Shown: positions 8,920 through 17,591 of the stretch, piece by piece | Numbering within the stretch: the first letter of the stretch is position 1 | Layout of the letters: each line of letters starts with the position of its first letter | Origin: a virus | Direction: 5' to 3' (one strand) | IMG/VR virus record: IMGVR_UViG_3300027747_003534 | Location: 1 to 64,000 of that record | Length of the DNA stretch: 64,000 nt | The notes under the pieces: model-generated | The model's input: the letters and a program-made list of their open reading frames with translations, nothing else | What the model was told of the DNA's origin: nothing | Databases searched by the model: none | Position numbers and translations under genes: made by a program

Positions 8920-9497
8920 AATGGAAAATATGGTACAATTTGCCTAATGGTAAGAGTTTTAATTTTACATCACGAAGTGGTACATCATCAATTGGATTGA
9001 TGGCTTTGAAGCAGTTTCACCCAGACCGCGTGCCGGATCATCCGGTTGTTGATGGTCAAGGACATCGGCTTAATGATTACGGGATTGGAACAACACTGCC
9101 GCCCGGCTGCGCGGTGATGGTACGTAACCCGCTAGAACGGTTCTGTTCGCTGCTGGGGAAACTTAATATTACCGCAGAACAGGCTTTCTGCTGGCTGTAT
9201 TGGTTTCATGATCTTGGCGAACAACCAGCGTCTACAGATCGTCTGTGGCTTGAATACACGGCGGGTACAAGCTGGCATCACCTCACGCCTATATCGCAAT
9301 TTGCGCAGCCCGATAGCCAGCTTTTTAAGTTTCCCGACTTGCAAGGCATGGCAAACTATCTTGGCCTGACGGTCAAATTGGAGAAAATAAACGGCGTCTC
9401 CGACAAGCCTGTTCTCACGCCAGAGCAGGAAGCTCGGGTGGGTGATATTTACGCCGCTGACATCTCACTTTGGGAAAGTTTACAATCCAGCGTATAG
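8916..9497 (+). CDS. Sulfotransferase-like protein (paralog of 1154-1672)
   Basis: A 193-residue protein. The ATG at 8916 is chosen because AAGGAG (8903-8908) lies 7 nt before it and it overlaps the previous TGA as ATGA; an ATG at 8895 lacks such a site. Motifs parallel the gene at 1154: FTSRSGTSSIGL for the phosphosulfate loop, MVRNPLERFCSL for the 3'-phosphate motif (Asn replaces the usual Asp), FKFPDL, and a C-terminus LTPEQEARVGDIYAADI. It is strongly GC-rich for this window (line 9061-9120 is about 58% GC by hand count), and composition falls to about 23% within 60 nt of its stop. Likely part of a transferred module with the fibre tip and oxygenase. Confidence 0.6.
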   Translation: MKWKIWYNLPNGKSFNFTSRSGTSSIGLMALKQFHPDRVPDHPVVDGQGHRLNDYGIGTTLPPGCAVMVRNPLERFCSLLGKLNITAEQAFCWLYWFHDLGEQPASTDRLWLEYTAGTSWHHLTPISQFAQPDSQLFKFPDLQGMANYLGLTVKLEKINGVSDKPVLTPEQEARVGDIYAADISLWESLQSSV

Positions 9498-9677
9498 TAT
9501 AATGACTATTTAATAAAAAATAAATATATCACTATCATATAACAACTCAATACTAACTTAAACTATTAGCATTAGCAAATCTAATAATACATCAGTTAAT
9601 TTAAAAATCCTTGACTTAAATAAAAATATTTTCTCTAACTATAGATAGAAGTATCTTAGGAAATAGAATAGGACAAA

Positions 9678-10655
9678 ATGAATATCGTCAAATCCATATT
9701 AGAACAAGGTGGATCAATCCATCCTTTAGTAGTTCCTTCTTCATCAATGATAGGAACTTCTCTAACCAATCCTTCTATTTTTAGAAACAAAGATAATCAA
9801 TTAATTGTTAATTTACGCAATATCAATTATGTTTTATATCATGCAGAGAATGGGGTTAATGAGCACATATGGGGACCTCTATGCTATTTACATCCAGAAA
9901 ACGATATTACATTAACAACATACAATATATTGTGTAATTTAAATGAAAAACTAGAAATAGAATCTCATAGCATTGTAGATACGTCTTTGTTAGATGAAAA
10001 ACCTTTGTGGGAATTTGTAGGATTAGAAGATTGTAGAATAGTAGAATGGGATAATAAATTTTTTCTTTCTGGAGTACGAAGGGACACTACTACTAATGGC
10101 GAAGGACGAATGGAATTATCAGAAATTTTAATCAAAAATAATAAAAGTGTTGAAATTAAAAGACAAAGAATTCCAGCGCCAGGAAATAATAGTAGTTACT
10201 GTGAGAAAAACTGGATGCCCATTCTGGACAAGCCATATCATTATGTAAAATGGACAAACCCTACAGAAGTAGCTAAATTTGATCCGGTTACAGGCATTTG
10301 CGAAACTGTAATATTAACAGAATACCAAGATCTAAAAGCTGCTGATTTAAGAGGTGGATCTCAGGTTATTCCTTTTGAAGATCATTACTTAGCATTAACT
10401 CATGAAACTTATTTATTTAAGAGTGAAGCAGGAAGAAAGAATGTATCATACAAACATAGATTGGTATTATGGAATCAAGATTTTCATATAGTTAAAATTT
10501 CAGAACCATTTAGCTTTACAGGATGTGAGGTTGAATTTTGTTGTGGCCTATGTGACTATAATGATAGTTTATTGATGACTTTTGGAGTACAAGATAATGC
10601 AGCATATTTATTAGAAGCTCCAAAACATATAATTAAGAAGATGTTGAATATATGA
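9678..10655 (+). CDS. GH130-like five-bladed beta-propeller protein
   Basis: A 325-residue protein. Its layout resembles GH130 mannoside phosphorylases and related propeller glycosidases: TNPSIFRNKD near residues 30-40, GLEDCRIVEWDNKFFLSGVRRD in the middle (compare the family EDPR motif), then CEKNWMPI and RGGSQVIPFEDHYLALTHE, and FCCGLCDY near the end. It may act on oligosaccharides or serve as a sugar-binding scaffold; the catalytic acids are not assured from the sequence. The upstream 180-nt spacer (9498-9677) is very AT-rich, with a GGA-rich ribosome site and no clear promoter. It overlaps the next gene as ATGA, forming a glycan operon. Confidence 0.6.
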   Translation: MNIVKSILEQGGSIHPLVVPSSSMIGTSLTNPSIFRNKDNQLIVNLRNINYVLYHAENGVNEHIWGPLCYLHPENDITLTTYNILCNLNEKLEIESHSIVDTSLLDEKPLWEFVGLEDCRIVEWDNKFFLSGVRRDTTTNGEGRMELSEILIKNNKSVEIKRQRIPAPGNNSSYCEKNWMPILDKPYHYVKWTNPTEVAKFDPVTGICETVILTEYQDLKAADLRGGSQVIPFEDHYLALTHETYLFKSEAGRKNVSYKHRLVLWNQDFHIVKISEPFSFTGCEVEFCCGLCDYNDSLLMTFGVQDNAAYLLEAPKHIIKKMLNI

Positions 10656-11899
10656 AATTACTAGATAATTATATTAATGATCACACTAATGATATAGCAA
10701 TTTTTGAGCTAGCAAAATGGTATGAGGATCAGAAACATTATGCTCCAGCATCAGGATTCTATATTAAATGTGCAGAATTTACAAATAATCAATTACTGAG
10801 ATATAAATGTATTTTACGTACCTTTTTATGTTACAAACAAATCGGCAATAGAGACCATACTTGTGAAAATCTATTAAAACAAGCAATTGCTATATATCCT
10901 TCAAGAAGAGAAGCATATTTCTTTTTGAGTCAATTACATGAACATAGACTACAATGGATGGATTCTTATACTTATGCTTGTATAGGACTAGCATTAGAAG
11001 AGCCATCAGACAATCTTGATGTGGGCTATGAGGGCGAATATTTTTTGGTTTTTCAAAAAGCAGTAGCTTCATGGTGGTGCGGTAAACCCAGAGAAGCTAG
11101 AAAACTATTGCGAGTTTTAATGAATGATTATAAGGATAAACTTAACGACATTTATAAGCATCTAATTCAACAAAACTTATCTACACTAGGATCAGGTCCA
11201 GAGTCCGAAGCTATTACCAGATACGACCAATCCCAGCATGATCTATTAAGATTTAAATTTCCAGGCTCAGAAAATATAGAAAAGAACTTTTCTCAGGTAT
11301 GTCAGGATCTATTCATCTTAGCTGCTTTGCAAGGTAAAACTAACGGAACCTATCTGGAAATAGGATCAGCCCACGCTTTCCACAATAGTAATACAGCATT
11401 GCTTGAACAAAACTTTAACTGGACCGGGGTTGGAATAGAACTAAATGGAGAGTTAGCCTCACAACATATCCATGAAAGAAAAAATAGAGTTATAAATGGA
11501 GATGCTTTAGCAGTAGATTACGATAAACTATTGTCTGAAACTTTCTCTTCTAATATTATCGACTATCTACAACTAGATATAGAACCATCTAAAAATACAT
11601 TTGAAGCACTATTATTAATACCATTTAATAAGTACAAATTTAGAGTTATTACTTACGAACATGATCATTATGTAGATATGAGTAAAATATATCGAGAAAA
11701 ATCTAGAAGGTATTTAGAAAGTGTTGGTTATACTCTTGTATTTAATGATATATCACCTCATAGTGATTGTACATTTGAAGATTGGTGGGTTCATAAAGAC
11801 CTCATAGACGCAGAGGTACTTAACGAATTCAAATCGTATCCTGCTCAAGATATTAATGTGATCAAAGATCTTATGTTCTTAAAAAAAAAAGAAATCTAA
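10652..11899 (+). CDS. TPR-like helical domain plus FkbM-type methyltransferase
   Basis: A 415-residue protein. Residues 1-170 are helical pairs like tetratricopeptide repeats (IFELAKWYEDQKHYAPASGFYIKCAEF, PSRREAYFFLSQLHEHRLQW). Residues about 210-380 look like a class I SAM-dependent FkbM-type methyltransferase: FSQVCQDLFIL, TYLEIGSAHAFHNSNT (SAM-binding loop), WTGVGIELN, VINGDAL, IDYLQLDIEPS. FkbM enzymes O-methylate sugars or similar groups. The frame ends in LKKKEI right after a run of ten A (11881-11890). Slipping back one base there would join it to the GT25-like frame that follows, giving a fused protein of about 855 residues. See the separate entry for the slippery site. Confidence 0.75.
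   Translation: MKLLDNYINDHTNDIAIFELAKWYEDQKHYAPASGFYIKCAEFTNNQLLRYKCILRTFLCYKQIGNRDHTCENLLKQAIAIYPSRREAYFFLSQLHEHRLQWMDSYTYACIGLALEEPSDNLDVGYEGEYFLVFQKAVASWWCGKPREARKLLRVLMNDYKDKLNDIYKHLIQQNLSTLGSGPESEAITRYDQSQHDLLRFKFPGSENIEKNFSQVCQDLFILAALQGKTNGTYLEIGSAHAFHNSNTALLEQNFNWTGVGIELNGELASQHIHERKNRVINGDALAVDYDKLLSETFSSNIIDYLQLDIEPSKNTFEALLLIPFNKYKFRVITYEHDHYVDMSKIYREKSRRYLESVGYTLVFNDISPHSDCTFEDWWVHKDLIDAEVLNEFKSYPAQDINVIKDLMFLKKKEI
11881..11890 (+). other. A10 slippery run, possible -1 frameshift site
   Basis: Ten consecutive A fall 6 nt before the stop codon of the FkbM gene (TAA at 11897). In the -1 frame, which is open from 11857, translation runs on as KKRNLIALANFPTVNYIS into a GT25 domain. 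That frame has no ATG, GTG or TTG until 12592. Ribosomal slippage, polymerase slippage, or a one-base error in reading the homopolymer would each explain it. Confidence 0.6.
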
Positions 11900-13218
11900 T
11901 AGCCTTAGCTAATTTTCCAACGGTCAATTATATTAGCATAGAGGAGTCGAAAAAAAGAAGATCAAATTTAATTCAACAATTTAAACAATATAATATCACA
12001 AACTTTACTCCACACATCTATAAAAGATATCAAGAGTATGATAATGTAGTTTTAAATGGGTCATATGTAAAAGATCTTCATGAGAATAGCAAAGGCCCCA
12101 CAACTTCCCACATAAAAGCAATCAAAAGCTGGTATGATTCAACCAATGAAGACTATGCTTTCTTTTGTGAAGATGATCTCTCCCTAGAACCTGTACAATA
12201 TTGGTCTTTTACTTGGGATGAGTTTGTTAATAATCTACCACAAGACTGGGAGTGTATCCAGTTAGCTTGGATTAGACCTAATTATCCAGACATAACATTT
12301 AGATTAAGAGATGTTCACGATTGGGGAGCAGCAGCATATTTAATCAAAAGAGAATATGCCAAAAAAATTATAGATCATTATTACGTTAGCGACAATGAAT
12401 TTAATTTAGATATATACAATACCAATCTTATTCCAATAGTTGAAAACATTCTTTTCGCTAATTTAGGAGTTGTATATAATATTCCATTATTAGTAGAAGA
12501 TGTTAAAAATGTTGAATCAACATATTTTGGAATAGACTTTACAGCAATTAATGGACAAGGAGAATATCATTGGGATTCATATAACCATATTATGCATTGG
12601 TGGAAAAATGTAGGAGTTAATTTTACTATTAAACAAATAATGTCTACACTACAAATTCAACATATTTATCAACAAAGTCAATTTGGAGAGGATTGGTTTA
12701 GTTATCCTAATTTATACAGATCTATAGTTGATCAATTCCCTTCTGGAAGCACTTTTGTCGAAGTTGGCAGCTGGAAAGGTAAATCTTCTGCTTTTATGGC
12801 TGTTGAAATTGCTAACTCTAAAAAAAATATTGAGTTTTATTGTATAGATACCTGGGAGGGAAGCCTAGAACATCAACACAATAAAGAGTTAGAAAAATTA
12901 TATGATATTTTTACTAATAATATGCAACCATTACAAAAATATTACAAAGACTTTAGAATGAGTTCTTTGGAGGCAGTTCATAGATTCAAAGATCAATCCT
13001 TAGATTTCGTTTTTATTGACGCTTCTCATGAATATGAAGATGTTAAAAAAGATATAGAAGCATGGTTACCTAAAATTAAAGCTGGTGGTATTTTAGCAGG
13101 ACATGATTATTATCTTGGAGATATTGATTACTTTCCTGGCGTTAAAAAAGCTGTTAATGAATGCTTATCTAATATTCAAACGTCAGAAAATTGTTTTATT
13201 TTTAGAAAAATTTCATAA
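11890..13218 (+). CDS. GT25-like glycosyltransferase fused to class I methyltransferase (no start codon of its own)
   Basis: The frame is continuous from the A10 run to the TAA at 13216-13218, about 442 codons. The first 230 residues match GT25 (LPS/collagen glucosyltransferase-type) features: VNYISIEESKKRRSNL at the start, GPTTSHIKAIKSW, the EDD metal motif in FFCEDDLSLEP, and WGAAAYLIKREYAKKI. From about nt 12640 a second domain resembles Methyltransf_24: TFVEVGSWKGKSSAF (SAM loop), IDTWEGS, FVFIDASHEYEDVKKDI, AGGILAGHDYY. An ATG at 12592, or better 12640, could start the methyltransferase alone, but the GT25 part has no start unless a frameshift joins it to the FkbM gene. Likely role: assembly and methylation of a glycan on virion or host. 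Confidence 0.75.
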   Translation, partial: RNLIALANFPTVNYISIEESKKRRSNLIQQFKQYNITNFTPHIYKRYQEYDNVVLNGSYVKDLHENSKGPTTSHIKAIKSWYDSTNEDYAFFCEDDLSLEPVQYWSFTWDEFVNNLPQDWECIQLAWIRPNYPDITFRLRDVHDWGAAAYLIKREYAKKIIDHYYVSDNEFNLDIYNTNLIPIVENILFANLGVVYNIPLLVEDVKNVESTYFGIDFTAINGQGEYHWDSYNHIMHWWKNVGVNFTIKQIMSTLQIQHIYQQSQFGEDWFSYPNLYRSIVDQFPSGSTFVEVGSWKGKSSAFMAVEIANSKKNIEFYCIDTWEGSLEHQHNKELEKLYDIFTNNMQPLQKYYKDFRMSSLEAVHRFKDQSLDFVFIDASHEYEDVKKDIEAWLPKIKAGGILAGHDYYLGDIDYFPGVKKAVNECLSNIQTSENCFIFRKIS

Positions 13219-13248
13219 ATTTACTCTTTTAATACTAAGATCCAGCAC

Positions 13249-13298
13249 GGTGTATATTTTGATAGTCATAATATCTACCTAGGATTATTAATATACCT
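13249..13298 (+). promoter_or_regulatory. Putative phage promoter, GGTGTAT motif (copy 2)
   Basis: GGTGTATAT at 13249-13257, then CATAATATCTA and TAGGA, 42 nt before the ATG at 13299. Spacing and surroundings parallel copy 1, where CATAATCTA also follows. It would start transcription of the collagen-spike and propeller genes. Confidence 0.45.
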
Positions 13299-16200
13299 AT
13301 GACAATAAATTATAATAATGCTCAATTAGGTCAATCTATTAGCGCGTCTGGCACTAAAGAGACCATATTTATTTCTACAGATAATAAAGTAGGCATTAAT
13401 ACTAATACACCAAGTGGTCAACTAGATATTATTGGTAATACTAATATTAGTGGATTAATTATAGCAAATAGTGGACAATTTAATAATTTATCTTTACCTT
13501 CTCTTGGTACTATAGCTAATCCTCAGAATAGTGATTATTTACTGATTCAAACTAGTGGTTTAATTAATAGATCATTGATAAGTAATATATTGCTCCAAGG
13601 TAGTCAAGGCACCATCGGCAGTCAAGGTAGTCAAGGAGTTCAAGGTGTTCAAGGCCGACAAGGTACTCAAGGAGTTCAAGGTACCGTTGGTAGTCAGGGT
13701 ACCGTGGGAAGTCAAGGCATCGTTGGCAGTACCGGCAGTCAAGGTACTCAAGGAGGCCAGGGATTACAAGGGACACAAGGAACTCAGGGTGTTCAAGGCA
13801 TACAAGGAACCCAAGGTTCTGGGGCCACAAATTTAGTTCAAAGTGTTGCTGGCAAAACTGGCGTTGTTACTTTAAGCTCGTCAGACATATCAAATAGTTA
13901 TTCCAACTGGACTCAAACAACTTTTCCTACAAGTTCTTCATGGTACGGTGCTGCCTACGGCAATAAAACCTTTCTTGTCACAGGCAACGGCACCGCAGCA
14001 GCAACCAGCACTGATGGGCTTACTTGGATTCAAAGAACCATGCCAGCTAGCACTTTTTGGAAAAGTGTAGCATATGGAAATGGCAATTTTGTTGCCATCG
14101 GTAACTTCACGGACATTGCAGCAACAAGTCCAGATGGAGTCACATGGACCCAGAGAACTCTTCCTGTTAGTACTAATTGGCTGGATATTGCCTATGGAAA
14201 TGGTGTTTTTATTGTCATAGACTCGTCAAGTGTTTGTGCGACTAGCATAGATGGAATTACGTGGACTCAAAGAACTATGCCTAGTAGTTCCGTTTGGATT
14301 TCAATCACATATGGCAATGGTGTTTTTGTTGCAGTTGCTAATTCTTCAAACAAAGTAGCCACTAGCTATGATGGTATTACATGGAATCAAACAACTCTCC
14401 CAACGAGTGCTGGTTGGTGTTCTGTTACCTATGGAAACGGCACCTTTGTAGCTGTTTCTAAGTCTTCTTCAAACATTGCAGCAACGAGTCCAGATGGAGT
14501 CACATGGACTCAGAGAACTCTTCCTGCTAGTGGCGATTGGTATGTTTCTTACGGAAATGGAACTTTTGTTGCTCTAAATTCTATTTCAGACACTGGGGCG
14601 ATAAGTCCTGACGGTATTAATTGGACATCTAGGACTATTATTAGCGGCCAAACTTCTTTTACTGCTTTAGTCTATGGTAATGGTGTTTTTGTCACAGCAT
14701 CAATAGGATCTACAGTCGGAGCAACTAGTGTAGAAAGTTTTGCTAATATAAATGGACTTGCGCAGGATATTCAAGGTTCTCAAGGTACGCAAGGTACAGT
14801 TGGTAGTCAGGGTACCGTGGGAAGTCAAGGCACCGTTGGCATTACCGGCAGTCAAGGTAGTCAAGGAGTTCAAGGCTTACAAGGCGTTCAAGGTTTACAA
14901 GGAGCGCAAGGACTACAAGGAACTCAAGGAACAATCGGAGCTAGTGCTGGATTAAATTGGGTATTTTCCACTGATACCACAGTTTCGGATCCGGGTGCTG
15001 GGAATATTAAATATAATAGTGCGACACTAACCTCTGTTACTATTATTTCTATTTCACTAACTGACGCCACAAGCACTAATCGCAATGGAGTTTTATCTAT
15101 ATTAGGTTCTTCAAATGATCCCACTAGCAAAGCTGTAATTACATTATCTAATGTTTTTGGTTCTGGACCCCAGCAATTTACGGTAACAGGCACACCTACT
15201 AATAATACAACATGGTATTCCATTCCTGTTTCTTGGTTATCAGGTTTAAATTCATACTCAAATGGAGGAACAGCATGGATACGATTTGACAGAACTGGCA
15301 ACCAAGGCACTCAAGGTGTTCAAGGTACTCAAGGCTCGCAGGGAACACAAGGTTTACAAGGAACTCAAGGTGTTCAAGGTGTTCAAGGCGTTCAAGGTCT
15401 GCAAGGCACTCAAGGAACTCAAGGTGCCGTGGGAAGTCAAGGCGCCGTTGGCAGCACAGGCAGTCAAGGAGTCCAAGGATTACAAGGGACACAAGGAACC
15501 CAGGGCATTCAAGGCTTACAGGGTGTGCAGGGTACTCAGGGAGTTCAAGGTTTGCAAGGAGTACAAGGCACCCAAGGCACCCAAGGCACCCAAGGTATCC
15601 AAGGCTTACAGGGCGTCCAAGGCGTTCAAGGTACTCAGGGCGTTCAAGGTTTACAAGGTACTCAGGGTGTTCAGGGCTTACAAGGCGTTCAAGGCACTCA
15701 AGGCGTCCAAGGCACAATAGGACTTGGATATTCAGGAATAACGTCAACAACATCCGCAACGCCAGCCTCTACTGGCACAATTACTTTAACAACAAATGCC
15801 CAAGGAGCATTCGCAACTGGAAATCGTGTTCGTGCAATAAACACAGCGTCTAATTTATTTGAAGGCATAGTAACAATTACTGGTGGCACATCATTTGCTA
15901 TCGCCGCTGATTATAATCTGGGCACAACCATAGCAACATCCTGGACGATAACACTCGCAGGTGTTCGTGGCGTTCAAGGTACTCAAGGCGTTCAAGGCAC
16001 TCAAGGCGTTCAAGGTACTCAAGGTTCACAAGGAGTGCAAGGAACTCAAGGTCTACAAGGAGTGCAAGGATCTCAAGGCACTCAAGGCTTACAAGGAACA
16101 CAAGGTGTACAGGGCGTTCAAGGCTTACAAGGCGTTCAAGGTACCGTTGGTAGTCAGGGAACTACGGGAAGTCAGGGAGTTCAAGGCTTACAAGGTACTC

Positions 16201-16448
16201 AGGGTGTGCAAGGCACCAGAGGATCAGCATCCACATACTCAGTCCTCATAGGCGACGGAACAAACACTACATACGCAGTCACACATAATTTAAATACAGC
16301 AAATGATACATATGTTGTTATTAGAGATACAACTACAAACTACTATGTTTATCCAGATATAGTATATGTAAATGCAAATAGCTTGAATGTGATATTTGTT
16401 TCTGCTCCAACTACCAACCAATACAGAGTGTCTGTAATAGGAACATAA
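13299..16448 (+). CDS. Collagen-like tail spike with seven-repeat propeller domain
   Basis: A 1,049-residue protein. Residues 1-97 hold a fibre-type N-terminus ([18 protein letters not shown]). Four collagen-like Gly-X-Y tracts, dominated by GTQGVQG and GLQGTQG, fall at about residues 98-173, 490-547, 668-808 and 886-975. Between tracts 1 and 2 are seven repeats of about 39 residues of the form [40 protein letters not shown], consistent with a seven-bladed propeller. Between tracts 3 and 4 is a small domain ([12 protein letters not shown]...SWTITLAG) seen in other phage fibres. The C-terminal 75 residues form a beta tip. Gly-X-Y tracts imply a trimer. The tracts contain essentially no proline, so stability would depend on Gln/Thr contacts or length. 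Confidence 0.85.
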   Translation: MTINYNNAQLGQSISASGTKETIFISTDNKVGINTNTPSGQLDIIGNTNISGLIIANSGQFNNLSLPSLGTIANPQNSDYLLIQTSGLINRSLISNILLQGSQGTIGSQGSQGVQGVQGRQGTQGVQGTVGSQGTVGSQGIVGSTGSQGTQGGQGLQGTQGTQGVQGIQGTQGSGATNLVQSVAGKTGVVTLSSSDISNSYSNWTQTTFPTSSSWYGAAYGNKTFLVTGNGTAAATSTDGLTWIQRTMPASTFWKSVAYGNGNFVAIGNFTDIAATSPDGVTWTQRTLPVSTNWLDIAYGNGVFIVIDSSSVCATSIDGITWTQRTMPSSSVWISITYGNGVFVAVANSSNKVATSYDGITWNQTTLPTSAGWCSVTYGNGTFVAVSKSSSNIAATSPDGVTWTQRTLPASGDWYVSYGNGTFVALNSISDTGAISPDGINWTSRTIISGQTSFTALVYGNGVFVTASIGSTVGATSVESFANINGLAQDIQGSQGTQGTVGSQGTVGSQGTVGITGSQGSQGVQGLQGVQGLQGAQGLQGTQGTIGASAGLNWVFSTDTTVSDPGAGNIKYNSATLTSVTIISISLTDATSTNRNGVLSILGSSNDPTSKAVITLSNVFGSGPQQFTVTGTPTNNTTWYSIPVSWLSGLNSYSNGGTAWIRFDRTGNQGTQGVQGTQGSQGTQGLQGTQGVQGVQGVQGLQGTQGTQGAVGSQGAVGSTGSQGVQGLQGTQGTQGIQGLQGVQGTQGVQGLQGVQGTQGTQGTQGIQGLQGVQGVQGTQGVQGLQGTQGVQGLQGVQGTQGVQGTIGLGYSGITSTTSATPASTGTITLTTNAQGAFATGNRVRAINTASNLFEGIVTITGGTSFAIAADYNLGTTIATSWTITLAGVRGVQGTQGVQGTQGVQGTQGSQGVQGTQGLQGVQGSQGTQGLQGTQGVQGVQGLQGVQGTVGSQGTTGSQGVQGLQGTQGVQGTRGSASTYSVLIGDGTNTTYAVTHNLNTANDTYVVIRDTTTNYYVYPDIVYVNANSLNVIFVSAPTTNQYRVSVIGT
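13591..13824 (+). repeat. Collagen-like Gly-X-Y coding repeat, tract 1
   Basis: 9-nt-periodic DNA encoding GSQG, GVQG and GTQG triplets, with interspersed GTVGSQG and GSTG units. Confidence 0.9.
14767..14937 (+). repeat. Collagen-like Gly-X-Y coding repeat, tract 2
   Basis: Encodes [13 protein letters not shown], then GVQGLQG units. The GTVGSQG block is almost identical in DNA to that in tract 1, which suggests internal duplication. Confidence 0.9.
15298..15720 (+). repeat. Collagen-like Gly-X-Y coding repeat, tract 3 (longest)
   Basis: About 47 Gly-X-Y triplets, almost all ending in Gln, with Thr, Val, Leu or Ile in the X position and one short [12 protein letters not shown] interruption. 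Confidence 0.92.
15955..16221 (+). repeat. Collagen-like Gly-X-Y coding repeat, tract 4
   Basis: Encodes about 29 triplets, from [10 protein letters not shown] to GVQGTRG. It includes another [12 protein letters not shown] block similar to tracts 1 and 2. Confidence 0.9.
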
Positions 16449-16451
16449 TAT

Positions 16452-17588
16452 ATGCCAGATGTAAATATTATATCTTCAAAATTTGCAGAAAATGTTCAAA
16501 AAGCAGCCAATGGTTTTTTACCCTCTGGTGACGATGGCAGCATAGATTCTTTTTTAAATTCTTGGAATAACTTCAAAAGTCTTTTGAACAAAAGCGTTAC
16601 TGCTGGTAGTATTTTTAGCAATCCTATAGTAAGTACCTACAACTTAATTTATACCGCAGGAACAGCTTATATCGGTGGAGTACTTGCTCCTAATGGGGAT
16701 ATTAATTTTGTGCCTTGTAGTGCTAATAGAGGACAAAAAATAGATAAAAATGGAGCGGTAAGCACATATAGTTTAGTTTATACCGCAGGAACAGCTTACT
16801 CAGGAGGAGTTTTATCTTCTGCTGGAGAAGTTCATTTTGTTCCATATTTTGCTAATAGAGGACAAAAAATAGATAAAAATGGAGTGGTAAGCACATACAG
16901 CTTGATTTACACAACCTCTATAGGAGCGTACACAGGAGGTGTTGTTGGAGCTAATGGTGATATTCATTTTATACCTTTTAATGCTACTGTAGGACAAAAG
17001 ATAAATAGTAGTAATGTTATTAGTACATATAGTTTAATTTATACCGTAACTAATGCTTATAATGGAGGGGTTTTGGCTCCCAACGGAGACATATATTTTG
17101 TCCCTTTTGCAGCGAGCGTAGGACAAAAAATCAGTAGTAGCGGAGTTGTAAGCACATATAGTTTAGTATATTCTGTTACTAACGGATATAATGGTGGTGT
17201 TTTAGATAGCAATGGAAATATTAATTTCGTTCCATATTCTGCGACTGTAGGACAAAAAATAAATACAAATGGAGCGGTAAGCACATATAGTTTGATTTAT
17301 ACGACCACATTTGCATATTCTGGAGGTGTTTTATCGCCAAATGGAGATATTTATTTTATACCTAGATTTGCCAATAGAGGTCAAAAAATAAGCTCTACAG
17401 GTGTAGTAAGTACATATAGTCTAATTTATACATTGTCAACTGGTGGGTACTCTGGTGGTGTTTTATCTACAAACGCTGATATTAATTTCTTTTCATTAAA
17501 TGGTGCTGTTGGTCAAAAAATATCCACCACAGCCGCTCTTCCTTTTGACATTGGCACTTGTTGTTCACCTTTCTTAAACAAATCTTAA
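16452..17588 (+). CDS. Seven-repeat beta-propeller protein, paralog A
   Basis: A 378-residue protein. After a helical N-terminus of about 50 residues (FAENVQKAANGFLPSGDDGS...SWNNFKSLL) come seven repeats of about 41-43 residues with the consensus VVSTYSLIYTxxxAYxGGVLAPNGDIxFVPxxAxxGQKIxxx, then a short Cys-containing tail (IGTCCSPFLNKS). Seven similar beta-rich repeats point to a seven-bladed propeller. Repeats here are more diverged than in paralog C. The ATG follows the previous stop by 3 nt with no clear ribosome site, so translation is probably coupled. Likely a tail-appendage or ligand-binding protein; function unknown. Confidence 0.8.
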   Translation: MPDVNIISSKFAENVQKAANGFLPSGDDGSIDSFLNSWNNFKSLLNKSVTAGSIFSNPIVSTYNLIYTAGTAYIGGVLAPNGDINFVPCSANRGQKIDKNGAVSTYSLVYTAGTAYSGGVLSSAGEVHFVPYFANRGQKIDKNGVVSTYSLIYTTSIGAYTGGVVGANGDIHFIPFNATVGQKINSSNVISTYSLIYTVTNAYNGGVLAPNGDIYFVPFAASVGQKISSSGVVSTYSLVYSVTNGYNGGVLDSNGNINFVPYSATVGQKINTNGAVSTYSLIYTTTFAYSGGVLSPNGDIYFIPRFANRGQKISSTGVVSTYSLIYTLSTGGYSGGVLSTNADINFFSLNGAVGQKISTTAALPFDIGTCCSPFLNKS

Positions 17589-17591
17589 ATC

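Noticed and set aside
9611-9641. Sigma-70-type promoter (TTGACT then TAACTA)
   Set aside because: Spacing of 19 nt and a weak -10 in a very AT-rich spacer; not better than chance.
12592-13218. Stand-alone methyltransferase starting at ATG 12592
   Set aside because: The same frame runs on upstream through a full GT25-like domain, so a start here would leave that domain without a gene.
13564-16101. Several open frames in other frames across the collagen-like tracts (Lys/Val-rich or Leu/Glu/Pro-rich)
   Set aside because: Produced by the 9-nt periodicity of Gly-X-Gln codons; they lie inside a continuous, domain-bearing frame.
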